From a bacterium (GTDB lineage: Bacteria > Cyanobacteriota > Vampirovibrionia > Gastranaerophilales > UBA9971), in contig JBAWVS010000017.1 in NCBI GenBank assembly GCA_037147175.1, positions 1-47,123 on the forward strand: 47,123 nucleotides of DNA, given 5' to 3'. Of the stretch, positions 1 to 9,137 are shown in pieces. The notes under the pieces are model-generated. The model was not told where the DNA came from and did not search any database. It saw nothing but the letters and a program-made list of their open reading frames with translations. The translations under genes and the position numbers were made by a program. Numbering within the stretch: position 1 is the first letter of the stretch; each line of letters opens with the position of its first letter.

Positions 1-5
1 TTCTT

Positions 6-106
6 ATTGTCATGTTGAGCAAAGCGAAACATCTGTCCTTTTTGGGTTTTAAGCTCAAATACTTTTCTGGACAGATTCTTCGGGCTTTAGCCCTCAGAAT
101 GACAAT
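6..106. repeat. Dispersed imperfect inverted repeat, family I copy 1
   Basis: About 100 bp bounded by ATTGTCAT (6-13) and its inverse ATGACAAT (99-106). Inside are GAGCAAAGCGAAACATCTGTCC on one arm and GGACAGATTCTTCGGGCT on the other, so the transcript would fold into a long hairpin. Closely related copies lie near 9271 and 16463 and a diverged one near 24051. It carries no ORF. It is followed by the tail motif AGCAATTCCGGTTATTTAA, which also follows other copies. It looks like a small non-autonomous (MITE/REP-like) element. Confidence 0.75.
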
Positions 107-150
107 ACCAGTATTCATTTGGATTTCGACTATTTAGCAATTCCGGTTAT

Positions 151-492
151 TTAATCTTTTTTCGCAAATTTTGCAAAAGGATTAAAGTTATCTGAATTAA
201 TTTCTGATTTTTTATCTATAAAATCATTTATTTTTAATTTTTGGCTTTTTTCAATTCTTTTTAAATTAATCATATTGGAAATTGCAAGAGAATTAAGGCT
301 TGCGTTTAACTGCGCGCTTCTGTCAACGAAATTTGATTTATGAAACTCTTCTTTAGTCGACTCTTCTTTTTTGTTATTAGAAGAATTATTATTTTGCTGT
401 TTTTTGTCAAAAAGTTGAGGAACATATCTTTCATTTCTGCTGAATTTAACACTATTTCTGCTTATTGAACCTGTTCCGGAAGTTTGCGCCAT
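151..492 (-). CDS. Unknown small hydrophilic protein (113 aa)
   Basis: No family was recognised. The protein is hydrophilic and rich in Lys, Asn and Ser, with an Asn/Lys low-complexity stretch near residues 32-46 and no signal peptide or membrane segment. It ends in a basic/aromatic FAKFAKKD tail. The start is set at the ATG at 492 because GAGGGAAAAGGTC precedes it as a ribosome binding site; a TTG five codons upstream overlaps that site and is unlikely. It lies downstream of the receiver-like gene on the same strand, about 110 bp away, so the two could be co-transcribed. The composition suggests a mostly disordered cytoplasmic protein. That it is a real gene is supported only by the RBS and the open frame. 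Confidence 0.5.
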   Translation of the reverse strand: MAQTSGTGSISRNSVKFSRNERYVPQLFDKKQQNNNSSNNKKEESTKEEFHKSNFVDRSAQLNASLNSLAISNMINLKRIEKSQKLKINDFIDKKSEINSDNFNPFAKFAKKD

Positions 493-600
493 GACCTTTT
501 CCCTCAAATTGTTTTTAAAAATAATTAGAAGTTCTCTCGTTATAACTTTAGTTTAACAAGTTGGTCATTTTTTTTAATCCACTATTAATAGGTAAATAGT

Positions 601-1278
601 TTATGAAATCAAAGTTTTTTCTTCATCGCAAAAATCAAGAAAATTCTGGTTTAGTGCCTCTAAAATTAAATTATTTGACTTTTCTTCACTACAGTATTTC
701 TGTAAAAATTTAATTCTTGAAATCCTTACCTTTTTAATTTCCGATAAATTCAATGTGCTTACTATTATAAAAGTATGTGTATTTCTCAACAAAGAATATT
801 TTTCAACACATTTTTCACAAATTTCATATAATTCTTCGTCTATAAAAAGAAAATTAATCTGCTTCGCCCTAAAATACCTGTTTATAGTATTGGGATTATT
901 GGTAACAAATATATTCCCTTCTTTAAAACCGTTGCTAACCAGCTGCCTGACTAAAGTGCTTGCATTTATAAGATTTTTTTCGACTATTAAAACGCTTTGA
1001 GTAGCGGTAAAGTGCTTTAATAATTTCTGTTGTTCTTCTTTGTCAGGCTCTTCAACGATTACATCATCAAAATCAACATTTACTTTTTTTACACCAAAAT
1101 TCATAAGTTTGCCGATTATTTCTTCCGTTAGATACATTCCGCTTCTTAAAATCAATGTATCTTTTCCCCAAACATCATCTTTAAGGAAAAAACCGCCTTC
1201 TTTTCCATCAATTAATTTATCTGTTTTAAGCTTAATCAACTCCATTGATTTTTTAAGAGACCAGGTTTCTGACATCAT
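601..1278 (-). CDS. Degenerate receiver-domain protein (225 aa)
   Basis: Residues 1-70 contain a segment (ILRSGMYLTEEIIGKLMNFG, then VKKVNV) like the N-terminal module that precedes HD-GYP domains, including the one in the HD-GYP gene at 5696. Residues 96-200 look like a response-regulator receiver: VLIVEKN at strand 1 (E100 kept, second acidic residue replaced by Lys), FIDEE at strand 3 with D147 at the phosphorylation position, VST at 173-175, and FLQK with K194 where FLxKP is usual. No output domain follows. The acidic pocket is incomplete, so it may not be phosphorylated normally. The start ATG at 1278 has AGGGG eight bases upstream. It is transcribed divergently from ilvB. The receiver assignment is inferred from motif pattern, with no alignment. 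Confidence 0.55.
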   Translation of the reverse strand: MMSETWSLKKSMELIKLKTDKLIDGKEGGFFLKDDVWGKDTLILRSGMYLTEEIIGKLMNFGVKKVNVDFDDVIVEEPDKEEQQKLLKHFTATQSVLIVEKNLINASTLVRQLVSNGFKEGNIFVTNNPNTINRYFRAKQINFLFIDEELYEICEKCVEKYSLLRNTHTFIIVSTLNLSEIKKVRISRIKFLQKYCSEEKSNNLILEALNQNFLDFCDEEKTLIS

Positions 1279-1598
1279 AAAAGATACCCCTATGTTTTAT
1301 CTAAGGACTTGTTAAGATAATTAGTTTTAAAGCTTCGAGGTTATAATTTAGATATCGGACATTTTTAACATTTCTTAATATAAAAAAACAATTCTTAATA
1401 AAATTCCTCTGTTTGGTGTAGGCTGCTTTAATAAAAACAACTTTTTACAGTTATTTTTCATATATTTTTAATAAACTTTTAAAATAATATTAGAACTAAT
1501 TTTTGCTTTAGATATAATATTTAAAATACTATTAAATTTACATTTTAATAAATCCGCAAACAAATTTTAGTAAAGACGAATACAAAACGGAGAAATAA
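1279..1598. other. AT-rich divergent intergenic region, receiver-like gene / ilvB
   Basis: A 320-bp gap between divergent genes that must hold promoters in both directions. It is very AT-rich, with several A or T tracts. The best forward -10 candidate is TATAAT at 1513-1518, which would give an ilvB leader of about 75 nt; no convincing -35 box accompanies it. No leader peptide rich in Ile, Leu or Val codons and no T-box-like element was seen, so the region gives no sign of classic attenuation. Confidence 0.4.
1513..1518 (+). promoter_or_regulatory. Candidate -10 box for the ilvBN-cimA operon
   Basis: TATAAT matches the sigma-70 -10 consensus exactly and lies 80 bp before the ilvB start. The hexamer 17 bp upstream (TTAGAA) is a poor -35 match, so the call rests on the -10 alone. 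Confidence 0.35.
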
Positions 1599-3380
1599 AT
1601 GTCTAAAATGAACACAACTAACCCTAAAGAAATAAAAAAAGAGCTTAAATCACTTACAGGAGCGCAAATATTTATTGAATGCCTCAAAGAAGAAGGTGTT
1701 AAAGAGATTTTTGGCTATCCTGGAGGTGTAATTCTACATATATATAATGAACTTTACAGTTGTAAAGAAATTAAACACTATCTGGTAAGACATGAGCAGG
1801 GCGCAATTCACGCTGCCGAAGGTTATGCAAGAGTTACAGGAAGAGCAGGTGTTGCTATTGTAACGTCAGGACCGGGAGCTTGTAATGCGATTACAGGCAT
1901 AGCAAACGCTTATTATGACGGATATCCGCTTGTTGTATTTACAGGGCAGGTATCTTCCGAGTTAATAGGAAATGACGCTTTTCAAGAAGCAGATATAGTA
2001 GGTATCACAAGATCATGCTGCAAGCATAATTATCTTGTGAAAGATGTGAAAGACCTTCCAAGAGTTATTAAAGAAGCTTTTCACCTTGCAAATACCGGAA
2101 AGCCCGGTCCTGTAATAGTTGACATGCCTAAAGATATTCTCGTCAACAAAACACATTTTAGTTATCCGGAAAAAGTTCATCTTCCGGGTTATAACCCTAA
2201 CTATAACGGACATCCGCTTCAAATTGCCAAATCGCTGAATTTGCTTTATAAAGCTGAAAAACCTGTAATTATGTGCGGGGGAGGCGTTATTGCCTCAGAA
2301 GCTTCTGAAGAATTAATTAAACTGGCTAAAACATTGAACATACCAGTTGTTAACACTCTTATGGGTACAGGCGGATTCCCTCAAACTGATGATTTATCTC
2401 TTGGGATGGTCGGAATGCACGGAAATTACTGGGCAAATCACGCTGTTTCTAACTGTGATGTTTTATTCGCAGTAGGAGCAAGGTTTAGCGACAGGGTTAC
2501 AGGAAAAGTAAGCAAGTTCTGTACCGATGCAAAGGTTATTCATGTCGATATAGACCCGTGTTCAATCAGTAAAAACGTGGCTGTCGACATTCCTATCGTT
2601 GGAGATGCAAAAAGAATCATTTCAGACATGCTTAATATCATAAATCCTGAAGAAATTCAGAAAAAAGCTGCTCAAAAAGTTCTTTGGGTTGAACAAATAA
2701 ATGATTGGAAACAAAAAAAGGCTAAACCGACAGTTATTTCGGATAAAATAAATCCGACAACAGTATTTGAAAAAATATATGAACAAACAAAAGCTAAAGA
2801 CCCTATTATTGCAACAGAAGTTGGTCAACATCAAATGTGGACAGCACTTCTTTACCAATTCGATACCCCTCGCAAGTTCGTATCTTCAGGCGGATTAGGG
2901 ACAATGGGATTTGGTTTTCCTGCTGCAATGGGTGCGCAGGTTGCATTCCCGGATAAACTTGTTATAAACATTGCAGGAGATGGAAGTATTCAAATGAATA
3001 TCCAAGAACTTGCTACTTGTGTACATTACAACATTCCTGTCAAAATATTTATCATAAATAACGGATATTTAGGGATGGTCAGACAGTGGCAGGAAAGGTT
3101 ATTTAACGCACAATACTCGGAAACAGTAATGACGGGTCCTGACTACGTTAAACTCGCAGAAGCCTACGGAGCAACAGGATTCAGGGTTGAAAGAGAAGAA
3201 GACATTGAAGCCACAATTCAGAAAGCAATAAATACCGAAGGCCCGGTTATTGTAGACTTTGTAGTCGAGGCAATGGAAGCTGTATTCCCTTGGGTACTGG
3301 CAGGTGATCCTATCAGTAATGTTCTTCTTTGCAAATGTGAAAGAAAATGTTCCAAAAGCGAGTGCGAAAACTGCATTTAG
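1599..3380 (+). CDS. ilvB: Acetolactate synthase large subunit with a Cys-rich tail
   Basis: Catalyses thiamine-diphosphate-dependent condensation of pyruvate with pyruvate or 2-oxobutyrate, the first common step of valine, leucine and isoleucine synthesis. Visible signs are the catalytic Glu in RHEQGA (E66), the central FAD/acyl domain, and the ThDP motif GDGS at 460-463 closed by NN at 487-488. At 593 aa it is slightly long because the usual C-terminus is followed by LCKCERKCSKSECENCI, with Cys at 578, 580, 584, 589 and 592. That extension is not part of the usual enzyme and could bind a metal or be redox active. The start ATG follows ACGGAGAAATAA, a good RBS. It is the first gene of ilvB-ilvN-cimA; the gap to ilvN is 36 bp. 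Confidence 0.96.
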   Translation: MSKMNTTNPKEIKKELKSLTGAQIFIECLKEEGVKEIFGYPGGVILHIYNELYSCKEIKHYLVRHEQGAIHAAEGYARVTGRAGVAIVTSGPGACNAITGIANAYYDGYPLVVFTGQVSSELIGNDAFQEADIVGITRSCCKHNYLVKDVKDLPRVIKEAFHLANTGKPGPVIVDMPKDILVNKTHFSYPEKVHLPGYNPNYNGHPLQIAKSLNLLYKAEKPVIMCGGGVIASEASEELIKLAKTLNIPVVNTLMGTGGFPQTDDLSLGMVGMHGNYWANHAVSNCDVLFAVGARFSDRVTGKVSKFCTDAKVIHVDIDPCSISKNVAVDIPIVGDAKRIISDMLNIINPEEIQKKAAQKVLWVEQINDWKQKKAKPTVISDKINPTTVFEKIYEQTKAKDPIIATEVGQHQMWTALLYQFDTPRKFVSSGGLGTMGFGFPAAMGAQVAFPDKLVINIAGDGSIQMNIQELATCVHYNIPVKIFIINNGYLGMVRQWQERLFNAQYSETVMTGPDYVKLAEAYGATGFRVEREEDIEATIQKAINTEGPVIVDFVVEAMEAVFPWVLAGDPISNVLLCKCERKCSKSECENCI

Positions 3381-3416
3381 TAAATAAATAATAAAAACAA
3401 ATAAGGATAAATCATA

Positions 3417-3923
3417 ATGAAACATACACTTTCAGTTCTTGTTCAGAACGAAGCAGGAGTTTTAAGCAGAATAGTAGGGCTTTTCAGCGGAAGAGGCTAC
3501 AATATTGAGAGCTTAACCGTTGCGCCTACGCAGGATGCAGAATATTCAAGGATTACTATTGTTACTTCAGGAGAAGACGGAGTAATAGAGCAAATCGGCA
3601 AACAGCTTAATAAACTGATAAACACCATAAAAGTTGTGGATATAACAGGCGAAGGCAGCATCGAAAGAGAACTTATTCTCGTAAAAGTCGCCGCAAAAGA
3701 AGACGACCGCTCTGAAATTCTCCGTATTGCAGAAATATTTGACGCTAAAATCGTTGATGCTACCCCAAAAACGTACACATTAGAAGCAATGGGCGATGAT
3801 ATTAAAATAAGGTCAATGATAGAGCTTTTAAGAGCAGTCGGAATAAGAGAACTTGTTCGTTCCGGCAAGGTTGCAATCTCCAGAGAAATGCAATTTAACA
3901 ACCTGAGCAACAGTTCACGCTAA
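3417..3923 (+). CDS. ilvN: Acetolactate synthase small (regulatory) subunit
   Basis: Regulatory partner of IlvB; in this family it stabilises the holoenzyme and confers valine feedback inhibition. The N-terminal ACT domain (about residues 3-75) is plain from the LSVLVQNEAGVLSRIVGLF segment and the RGYNIESLTVAPT loop. A second ACT-like C-terminal domain covers about 80-160. The length of 168 aa is typical of the bacterial IlvH/IlvN group. AAGGATAAATCATA precedes the ATG and supplies the RBS. It sits between ilvB and cimA with short gaps (36 and 17 bp), so one mRNA is likely. Whether it is labelled ilvN or ilvH is only nomenclature. Confidence 0.96.
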   Translation: MKHTLSVLVQNEAGVLSRIVGLFSGRGYNIESLTVAPTQDAEYSRITIVTSGEDGVIEQIGKQLNKLINTIKVVDITGEGSIERELILVKVAAKEDDRSEILRIAEIFDAKIVDATPKTYTLEAMGDDIKIRSMIELLRAVGIRELVRSGKVAISREMQFNNLSNSSR

Positions 3924-3940
3924 ATAAGGATTAACTTATA

Positions 3941-5539
3941 ATGCTTCAAAATAAAATCGAAATATATGATACAACTTTAAGAGATGGCGGTCAAGCTGAA
4001 GGCATAGCTTTTTCAGTCAATGACAAGCTGAAAATAATTCACCTGCTTGACGAATTAGGAGTTGATTATATTGAAGCGGGCTGGCCTGGCGCAAACCCGA
4101 AAGATATAGAAGTCTTTGAAACGGCAAAAACGCTTAAACTGAAAAATTCTAAAATTACAGCCTTTGGCTGCACCAGAAAAGCAAACGGAAATGCTGAATC
4201 AGATTTTGTACTTAATCAGCTTATTGATTCAGGGACAGAAATAATAACTATATTCGGGAAAACATGGGATTTCCATGTTGAACATGCTCTTTGCACAACG
4301 CTTGAAGAAAATTTAAATATGATTTACGACAGTGTTGTTTATTTAAAGAGCAAAGGGAAAAGAGTTTTCTTTGATGCAGAGCATTTTTATGACGGATTTA
4401 AGAATAATTCCGATTACGCACTAAAAGCCATCGAAGCGGCATACAGAGCAGGTTCGGAGAGAATAATTCTCTGTGACACAAATGGAGGTTGTCTTCCTGT
4501 AGAAATGAGAGAAATTACAGAAACTGTAGAAAAACATCTTCCTGATGCAATAATAGGGATTCATGCGCATAATGACAGCGATACTGCTGTTGCAAATTCC
4601 ATAATTGCCGTTCAATCAGGGGTTAAACAGGTTCAAGGGACTTTCAACGGCTACGGGGAAAGATGCGGAAATGCAAATCTATGCTCAATAATCCCTGCAC
4701 TTCAATTCAAATTAGGATTTGATATTCTCGGTGACAATATTATCGGTCTGGTTTCTACTTCCAGACAAATTAGCGAAATAGCCAATAAAAAAGCAAATGA
4801 TTTCGCTCCGTATGTAGGTAGAAGCGCATTTACGCATAAAGCAGGCGTACATGCAAGCGGAGTAATGAAAAATTCGAGTACTTATGAACACATAGATCCT
4901 GAAAATGTCGGAAACTTAAGAAAAATATTGATAAGCGATCAAGCTGGCACTGCTTCAATCAAAGAAAAAATTTCCAAACTAAATCTGGGAAAAGATTTGA
5001 CAAGTGATGAGATGAAAAAAGTTCTTGAACAAATTAAAAACCTCGAATGGCAAGGATTTACATTTGAAGATGCAGATGCTTCTTTTGAGCTTATGGTTAG
5101 AGGAATTCTTGGCATAAAACCCCAGTATTTTGAGCTTAAAGGCTTTAGGGTTATTTCAGATACCAGAGGAATCGGACCTTTAAACACTGAAGCCTCTGTA
5201 AAAATAAGAGTAGGCAACGAAATTTTGCATACCGTATCAGAGGGAGAAGGTCCGGGGAATGCTCTGGACAGCGCAGTAAGACTTGCTTTAAAACCTTTTT
5301 ACCCGAAAATAGAAAAATTCAAGCTTACGGATTTTAAAGTCAGAATCCTTGACGGAACAGACGGAACAGGCGCTAAAACCCGCGTACATGTTGAAACTTC
5401 CGACGGATACGAAAGATGGGATACAGTGGGTCTTAGCAGAAACATTTTGGAAGCAACCTATCTGGCTATTGTCGATAGTTTAGATTACGGGCTTTTAATG
5501 CAAAATGAAATTCCTGAAAACATGCATTTGTTAACTTAA
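3941..5539 (+). CDS. cimA: (R)-citramalate synthase
   Basis: Condenses pyruvate and acetyl-CoA to citramalate, giving 2-oxobutyrate for isoleucine without threonine. It belongs to the DRE-TIM/HMGL-like family: DTTLRDGGQAEG (residues 10-21) carries the catalytic Arg and metal Asp, HAHND (208-212) gives the metal-binding His pair, and a C-terminal LeuA-dimer-type regulatory domain covers about 400-520. The length of 532 aa and the motif in the form RDGGQAEG rather than RDGxQxPG favour CimA over 2-isopropylmalate synthase. It is 17 bp after ilvN with AAGGATTAACTTATA as RBS. Placement behind ilvBN fits a pyruvate-derived isoleucine route, with feedback control expected through the C-terminal domain. 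Confidence 0.92.
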   Translation: MLQNKIEIYDTTLRDGGQAEGIAFSVNDKLKIIHLLDELGVDYIEAGWPGANPKDIEVFETAKTLKLKNSKITAFGCTRKANGNAESDFVLNQLIDSGTEIITIFGKTWDFHVEHALCTTLEENLNMIYDSVVYLKSKGKRVFFDAEHFYDGFKNNSDYALKAIEAAYRAGSERIILCDTNGGCLPVEMREITETVEKHLPDAIIGIHAHNDSDTAVANSIIAVQSGVKQVQGTFNGYGERCGNANLCSIIPALQFKLGFDILGDNIIGLVSTSRQISEIANKKANDFAPYVGRSAFTHKAGVHASGVMKNSSTYEHIDPENVGNLRKILISDQAGTASIKEKISKLNLGKDLTSDEMKKVLEQIKNLEWQGFTFEDADASFELMVRGILGIKPQYFELKGFRVISDTRGIGPLNTEASVKIRVGNEILHTVSEGEGPGNALDSAVRLALKPFYPKIEKFKLTDFKVRILDGTDGTGAKTRVHVETSDGYERWDTVGLSRNILEATYLAIVDSLDYGLLMQNEIPENMHLLT

Positions 5540-5695
5540 AGATAAGACATTTTCTTGTATTTTTTATTAGATTTGTATTAATTATTAATATTTTATTATG
5601 AAACTGGATTTATATAGAAACTTCTTTTATAATCATGGTTAGACGATTATTTTCTGTTACAAATTCAATAAGATAAAATTAATAAGGAATTTAGT

Positions 5696-6658
5696 ATGAG
5701 ACGTATTATAGCTCTTGAACTGGTAGGATTACAAAAATTAGATTGTGATTTGTATGACGAAAACGGTAATACTATTTACGAAAAAGGGACTGATTTTACA
5801 CCTGAATTATTGATGAGATTTAGTCATGCAAAAATATTTAAGAGAGATGAACAGGATTATATAGACCAAAAGACAGTAATGGTTATTGAAAAGCCTACAA
5901 TTCAAGATCCTCCCGAGCCTAAAAGTATTTCGGAAAAAGCAGAATACAAAACTGTAGTAAACGTTGAAAAAGTTGAAAAACTTATTGATAATGTCAAGGA
6001 AATATTAAAAGCCATAGAATCTGGCATACCCCCAAAAGCTTCTGTTTGTCAGGATGCAACAATGTCTATTTGTGATGAAGTCTATGAAAAATGCGATAAA
6101 GTTGCAAATATCGGCGAATTAAGAGTCCATGATTTTTATACCTACTCGCATTCAATTAATACAGCCGTAATAAGCGCTATTATAGGCAGAGAAATGGGTT
6201 TTCACGAAAACAAAGTTAAAGATTTAACATTTTCAGCACTCTTGCATGATATAGGAAAAATCAAAATTCCTCAAAGGATTTTATACAAACCTGATAAGCT
6301 GACACAGGAAGAGTTTACACTAATTAAAGATCATTCTGTTCTTGGTTATGACTATATTATAAATGAGATGAAACTCCCTGAAATTATTGCAAAAGGCGCA
6401 CTGGAACACCATGAAAAATGGAACGGAGACGGTTATCCAAACAAATTAAAAGGTAAAGAAATTTCCGAATTTGGTCAGATAATAGGGATAGCAGATGTTT
6501 TTGACGCTCTTATTTCTGAAAAAATTTATAGAAATTCTGTTCTCTCCAATGAAGCCATCAGAATAATGCTTACAGAAGAATCCAAGTCTTTTAACCCTGA
6601 AATATTCCACAAATTTGCGTTTTTAGCTGTTGTAAAAAATGTAAAATTAGGTCCCTAA
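5696..6658 (+). CDS. HD-GYP domain protein, probable cyclic-di-GMP phosphodiesterase
   Basis: Expected to hydrolyse cyclic di-GMP in the cytoplasm. The C-terminal half (about 145-310) has all the family landmarks: H152, HDIGK with H184-D185, H213, HHEKWNGDGYP with H238-H239 and GYP at 246-248, and IADVFDAL with D267 and D270. The N-terminal 60 residues form a module also seen in the receiver-like protein at 601-1278. A linker at about 85-145 is helical and includes several Cys. There is no receiver, PAS or membrane segment, so its input is unknown. The ATG follows AATAAGGAATTTAGT. It is separated from cimA by 156 bp and from the next gene by 175 bp, so it is probably monocistronic. Confidence 0.9.
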   Translation: MRRIIALELVGLQKLDCDLYDENGNTIYEKGTDFTPELLMRFSHAKIFKRDEQDYIDQKTVMVIEKPTIQDPPEPKSISEKAEYKTVVNVEKVEKLIDNVKEILKAIESGIPPKASVCQDATMSICDEVYEKCDKVANIGELRVHDFYTYSHSINTAVISAIIGREMGFHENKVKDLTFSALLHDIGKIKIPQRILYKPDKLTQEEFTLIKDHSVLGYDYIINEMKLPEIIAKGALEHHEKWNGDGYPNKLKGKEISEFGQIIGIADVFDALISEKIYRNSVLSNEAIRIMLTEESKSFNPEIFHKFAFLAVVKNVKLGP

Positions 6659-6676
6659 AAAACTATTGAATTGTCA

Positions 6677-6704
6677 TTGCAAAATATAACTTAAATACTA
6701 TAAT
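6677..6704 (+). promoter_or_regulatory. Candidate sigma-70 promoter for the DHS-like/metY operon
   Basis: TTGCAA (6677-6682, 4 of 6 to TTGACA), a 16-bp spacer and TATAAT (6699-6704, perfect). Transcription would start near 6711 and leave an untranslated leader of about 120 nt, long for this compact window. Confidence 0.5.
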
Positions 6705-6833
6705 ATAAAGTGTTATTATAGACTGTCTTTGTTATCATCAAGTGTAAAAGCACAGAAAGAAGCTGTCTAATATTATTCTACGGATTGACTATCATAGCAA
6801 AAGTCCTTAGAATGGCACTTTAAAGGAAAAATA

Positions 6834-7808
6834 ATGACTAAAACCTCGATTACAAACTTTTTGAAAGAAAATTTCAAGCATTTTAACGCTGCTACTCTTG
6901 TAGATTCAGCAGAAGCATACAAAAATCACGTTGAAAACAACGGAAAAATGTTGGTTACTCTGGCAGGTGCGATGAGTACGGCAGAGTTGGGGATTTCCCT
7001 TGCGGAAATGATAAGACAGGATAAAGTTTCTGCTATTTGCTGCACAGGAGCTAACCTTGAAGAAGATTTGTTTAATCTTATTGCGCATAATTTTTATAAA
7101 AGAATCCCAAATTATAGGGACTTGACCCCAGAAGATGAAGAAAATCTTTTAAACAACCACTTTAACAGGGTTACTGACACCTGTATTCCTGAAGAAGAAG
7201 CAATGAGAAGAATTGAAAAATTCATGAAAAAATACTGGTTTAATGCTGACAAAGAGCAGGAACGCTATTTCCCGCACGAATTTATATTTAAAGTCTTACA
7301 AGATCCTGATTTAGAGCAGTTTTATCAGATCGACCCAAAAAACAGCTGGCTTTTAGCAGCTTTAGAAAAAAAACTGCCTATTTTTGTTCCAGGCTGGGAA
7401 GATTCGACCTTAGGAAATTTTTACACATCTCACTGCATAAAAGGAGATATCAAAAATCCTCTTACGGTAAAAAGCGGCATTGAGTATATGATAAGCTTAT
7501 ACAAATGGTATGTTGAAGCCTCTGAAAACAATTCTATCGGATTTTTTCAAGTAGGTGGAGGTATTGCAGGGGATTTCCCTATTTGTGTAGTTCCTATGAT
7601 TCATCAGGATTTAGGCTTAGATGTGCCTCTCTGGGGTTATTTTTGTCAGATAAGCGATTCTACAACCAGTTACGGTTCTTACAGCGGAGCTATCCCCAAT
7701 GAAAAAATCACATGGGGCAAATTAGCCAAAGACACACCAAAATTCGTTATAGAATCTGATGCAACTATCGTTGCGCCTTTAATATTTGCTTATATTTTGG
7801 GTTTATAA
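6834..7808 (+). CDS. Deoxyhypusine synthase family protein
   Basis: A full-length member (324 aa) of the deoxyhypusine synthase family. The eukaryotic enzyme transfers the aminobutyl group of spermidine to a lysine of eIF5A through an NAD-dependent enzyme-imine. The active-site lysine context is kept: ITWGKL with K296, matching SWGK around the catalytic lysine of the human enzyme, and a Gly-rich VGGGIAGDF segment fits the NAD site. Bacteria lack eIF5A, so the substrate must differ; a homospermidine-synthase-like or other aminobutyl transfer to a small amine is plausible but not shown. Its RBS is AAAGGAAAAATA. metY follows after 55 bp on the same strand, so the two are probably co-transcribed. 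Confidence 0.88.
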   Translation: MTKTSITNFLKENFKHFNAATLVDSAEAYKNHVENNGKMLVTLAGAMSTAELGISLAEMIRQDKVSAICCTGANLEEDLFNLIAHNFYKRIPNYRDLTPEDEENLLNNHFNRVTDTCIPEEEAMRRIEKFMKKYWFNADKEQERYFPHEFIFKVLQDPDLEQFYQIDPKNSWLLAALEKKLPIFVPGWEDSTLGNFYTSHCIKGDIKNPLTVKSGIEYMISLYKWYVEASENNSIGFFQVGGGIAGDFPICVVPMIHQDLGLDVPLWGYFCQISDSTTSYGSYSGAIPNEKITWGKLAKDTPKFVIESDATIVAPLIFAYILGL

Positions 7809-7863
7809 TTAAATATACATATTAGATTTATAGTATTTGAGGAACTCATAAAAGGAGATAATA

Positions 7864-9132
7864 ATGAAATTTGATACAATTGCTTTACATGGCGGTCAGG
7901 AACCTGATCCCGTAACGCATTCAAGAGCTGTTCCGATATATCAGACTACTTCATACACTTTTGATGATTCACAGCACGCTGCTGATTTATTCGGGCTTAA
8001 AAAATTCGGCAATATATATACAAGATTAATGAATCCGACAACAGACGTTCTGGAAAAAAGAATTGCTTTGCTTGAAGGCGGCATTGGAGCTCTTGCTGTC
8101 GCATCAGGTCAAGCCGCAATTACTCTTGCTATTTTAAATATTGCAAAACCGGGAGATGAAATAGTCTCTTCCTCCGCTCTTTATGGCGGAACATACAATC
8201 TTTTTGCACATACGCTCTCAAGATTGGGAATCAAGACCATTTTTGTTAACTCAAATAATCCTGATGACTTTGATAAGGCTATTACAAAAAACACAAAACT
8301 CGTTTATACAGAAACTATAGGCAACCCGAAACTTAATATTGTAGATATAGAAAAGCTTTCAAGGATTGCTCATAAAAACCATGTCCCTCTTATCGTGGAT
8401 AATACGGTTCCGACTCCTTATCTTTTCAAACCGTTTGAATATGGAGCAGATATTATAGTTCATTCCGCCACTAAATTTATCGGCGGACACGGAACTTCTA
8501 TCGGCGGATTAATAGTGGATTCAGGGAATTTTGATTGGTTTGGCGCAAGCACTTTCCCTGATTTAACTTTACCCGACCCGAGTTATCACGGTGTAATTTA
8601 TACAAGAGATTTCGGAAAAGCAGCTTATATTATAAGAGCAAGGGTACAGCTTTTGAGAGATATGGGTCCTGCAATCAGTCCGTTCAACTCATTTATGCTT
8701 TTGCAGGGACTGGAAACGCTTCATATAAGAATGCAAAGACATTCAGAAAATGCTCTTAAAGTCGCAAAATTCCTAAAAAGCCATAAACAGGTAAGCTGGG
8801 TAAATTATCCGGGGCTTGAAGACCATCCTGACTACAAACTTGCTCAAAAATACCTGCCAAAAGGGCAGGGGGCAATAATAGGGTTTGGAATAAAAGGCGG
8901 AAAATATTCGGGTATCAAATTTATAGACAATGTAAAACTTTTATCACACCTTGCAAACATCGGTGATGCAAAATCTCTGGTGATTCATCCTGCAAGCACA
9001 ACGCATCAGCAGCTTACAGAAGAAGAAAAACTTTCGACAGGTGTTACAGATGATTTCATCAGGCTTTCTATCGGTATAGAAGATGTGGATGATATTATTG
9101 CAGACATTGACCAAGCTTTAAAAGCTTCTTAA
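7864..9132 (+). CDS. metY: O-acetylhomoserine sulfhydrylase (aminocarboxypropyltransferase)
   Basis: A PLP enzyme of the Cys/Met metabolism family that makes homocysteine from O-acetylhomoserine and sulfide. The PLP lysine is K204 in [11 protein letters not shown]. The N-terminal LHGGQEPDP and [13 protein letters not shown] segments and a length of 422 aa match the sulfhydrylase subgroup, which is longer than cystathionine gamma-synthase (about 380 aa). AAAGGAGATAATA is a strong RBS. It lies 55 bp downstream of the DHS-like gene; methionine feeds S-adenosylmethionine and, in many bacteria, polyamine synthesis, so a metabolic link is possible but inferred. No SAM riboswitch is visible upstream. 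It is followed directly by a double repeat block. Confidence 0.93.
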   Translation: MKFDTIALHGGQEPDPVTHSRAVPIYQTTSYTFDDSQHAADLFGLKKFGNIYTRLMNPTTDVLEKRIALLEGGIGALAVASGQAAITLAILNIAKPGDEIVSSSALYGGTYNLFAHTLSRLGIKTIFVNSNNPDDFDKAITKNTKLVYTETIGNPKLNIVDIEKLSRIAHKNHVPLIVDNTVPTPYLFKPFEYGADIIVHSATKFIGGHGTSIGGLIVDSGNFDWFGASTFPDLTLPDPSYHGVIYTRDFGKAAYIIRARVQLLRDMGPAISPFNSFMLLQGLETLHIRMQRHSENALKVAKFLKSHKQVSWVNYPGLEDHPDYKLAQKYLPKGQGAIIGFGIKGGKYSGIKFIDNVKLLSHLANIGDAKSLVIHPASTTHQQLTEEEKLSTGVTDDFIRLSIGIEDVDDIIADIDQALKAS

Positions 9133-9137
9133 TAACT

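Noticed and set aside
6705-6833. SAM riboswitch or other known riboswitch in the leader of the DHS/metY operon
   Set aside because: The leader has only short possible pairings and none of the conserved SAM-aptamer blocks.
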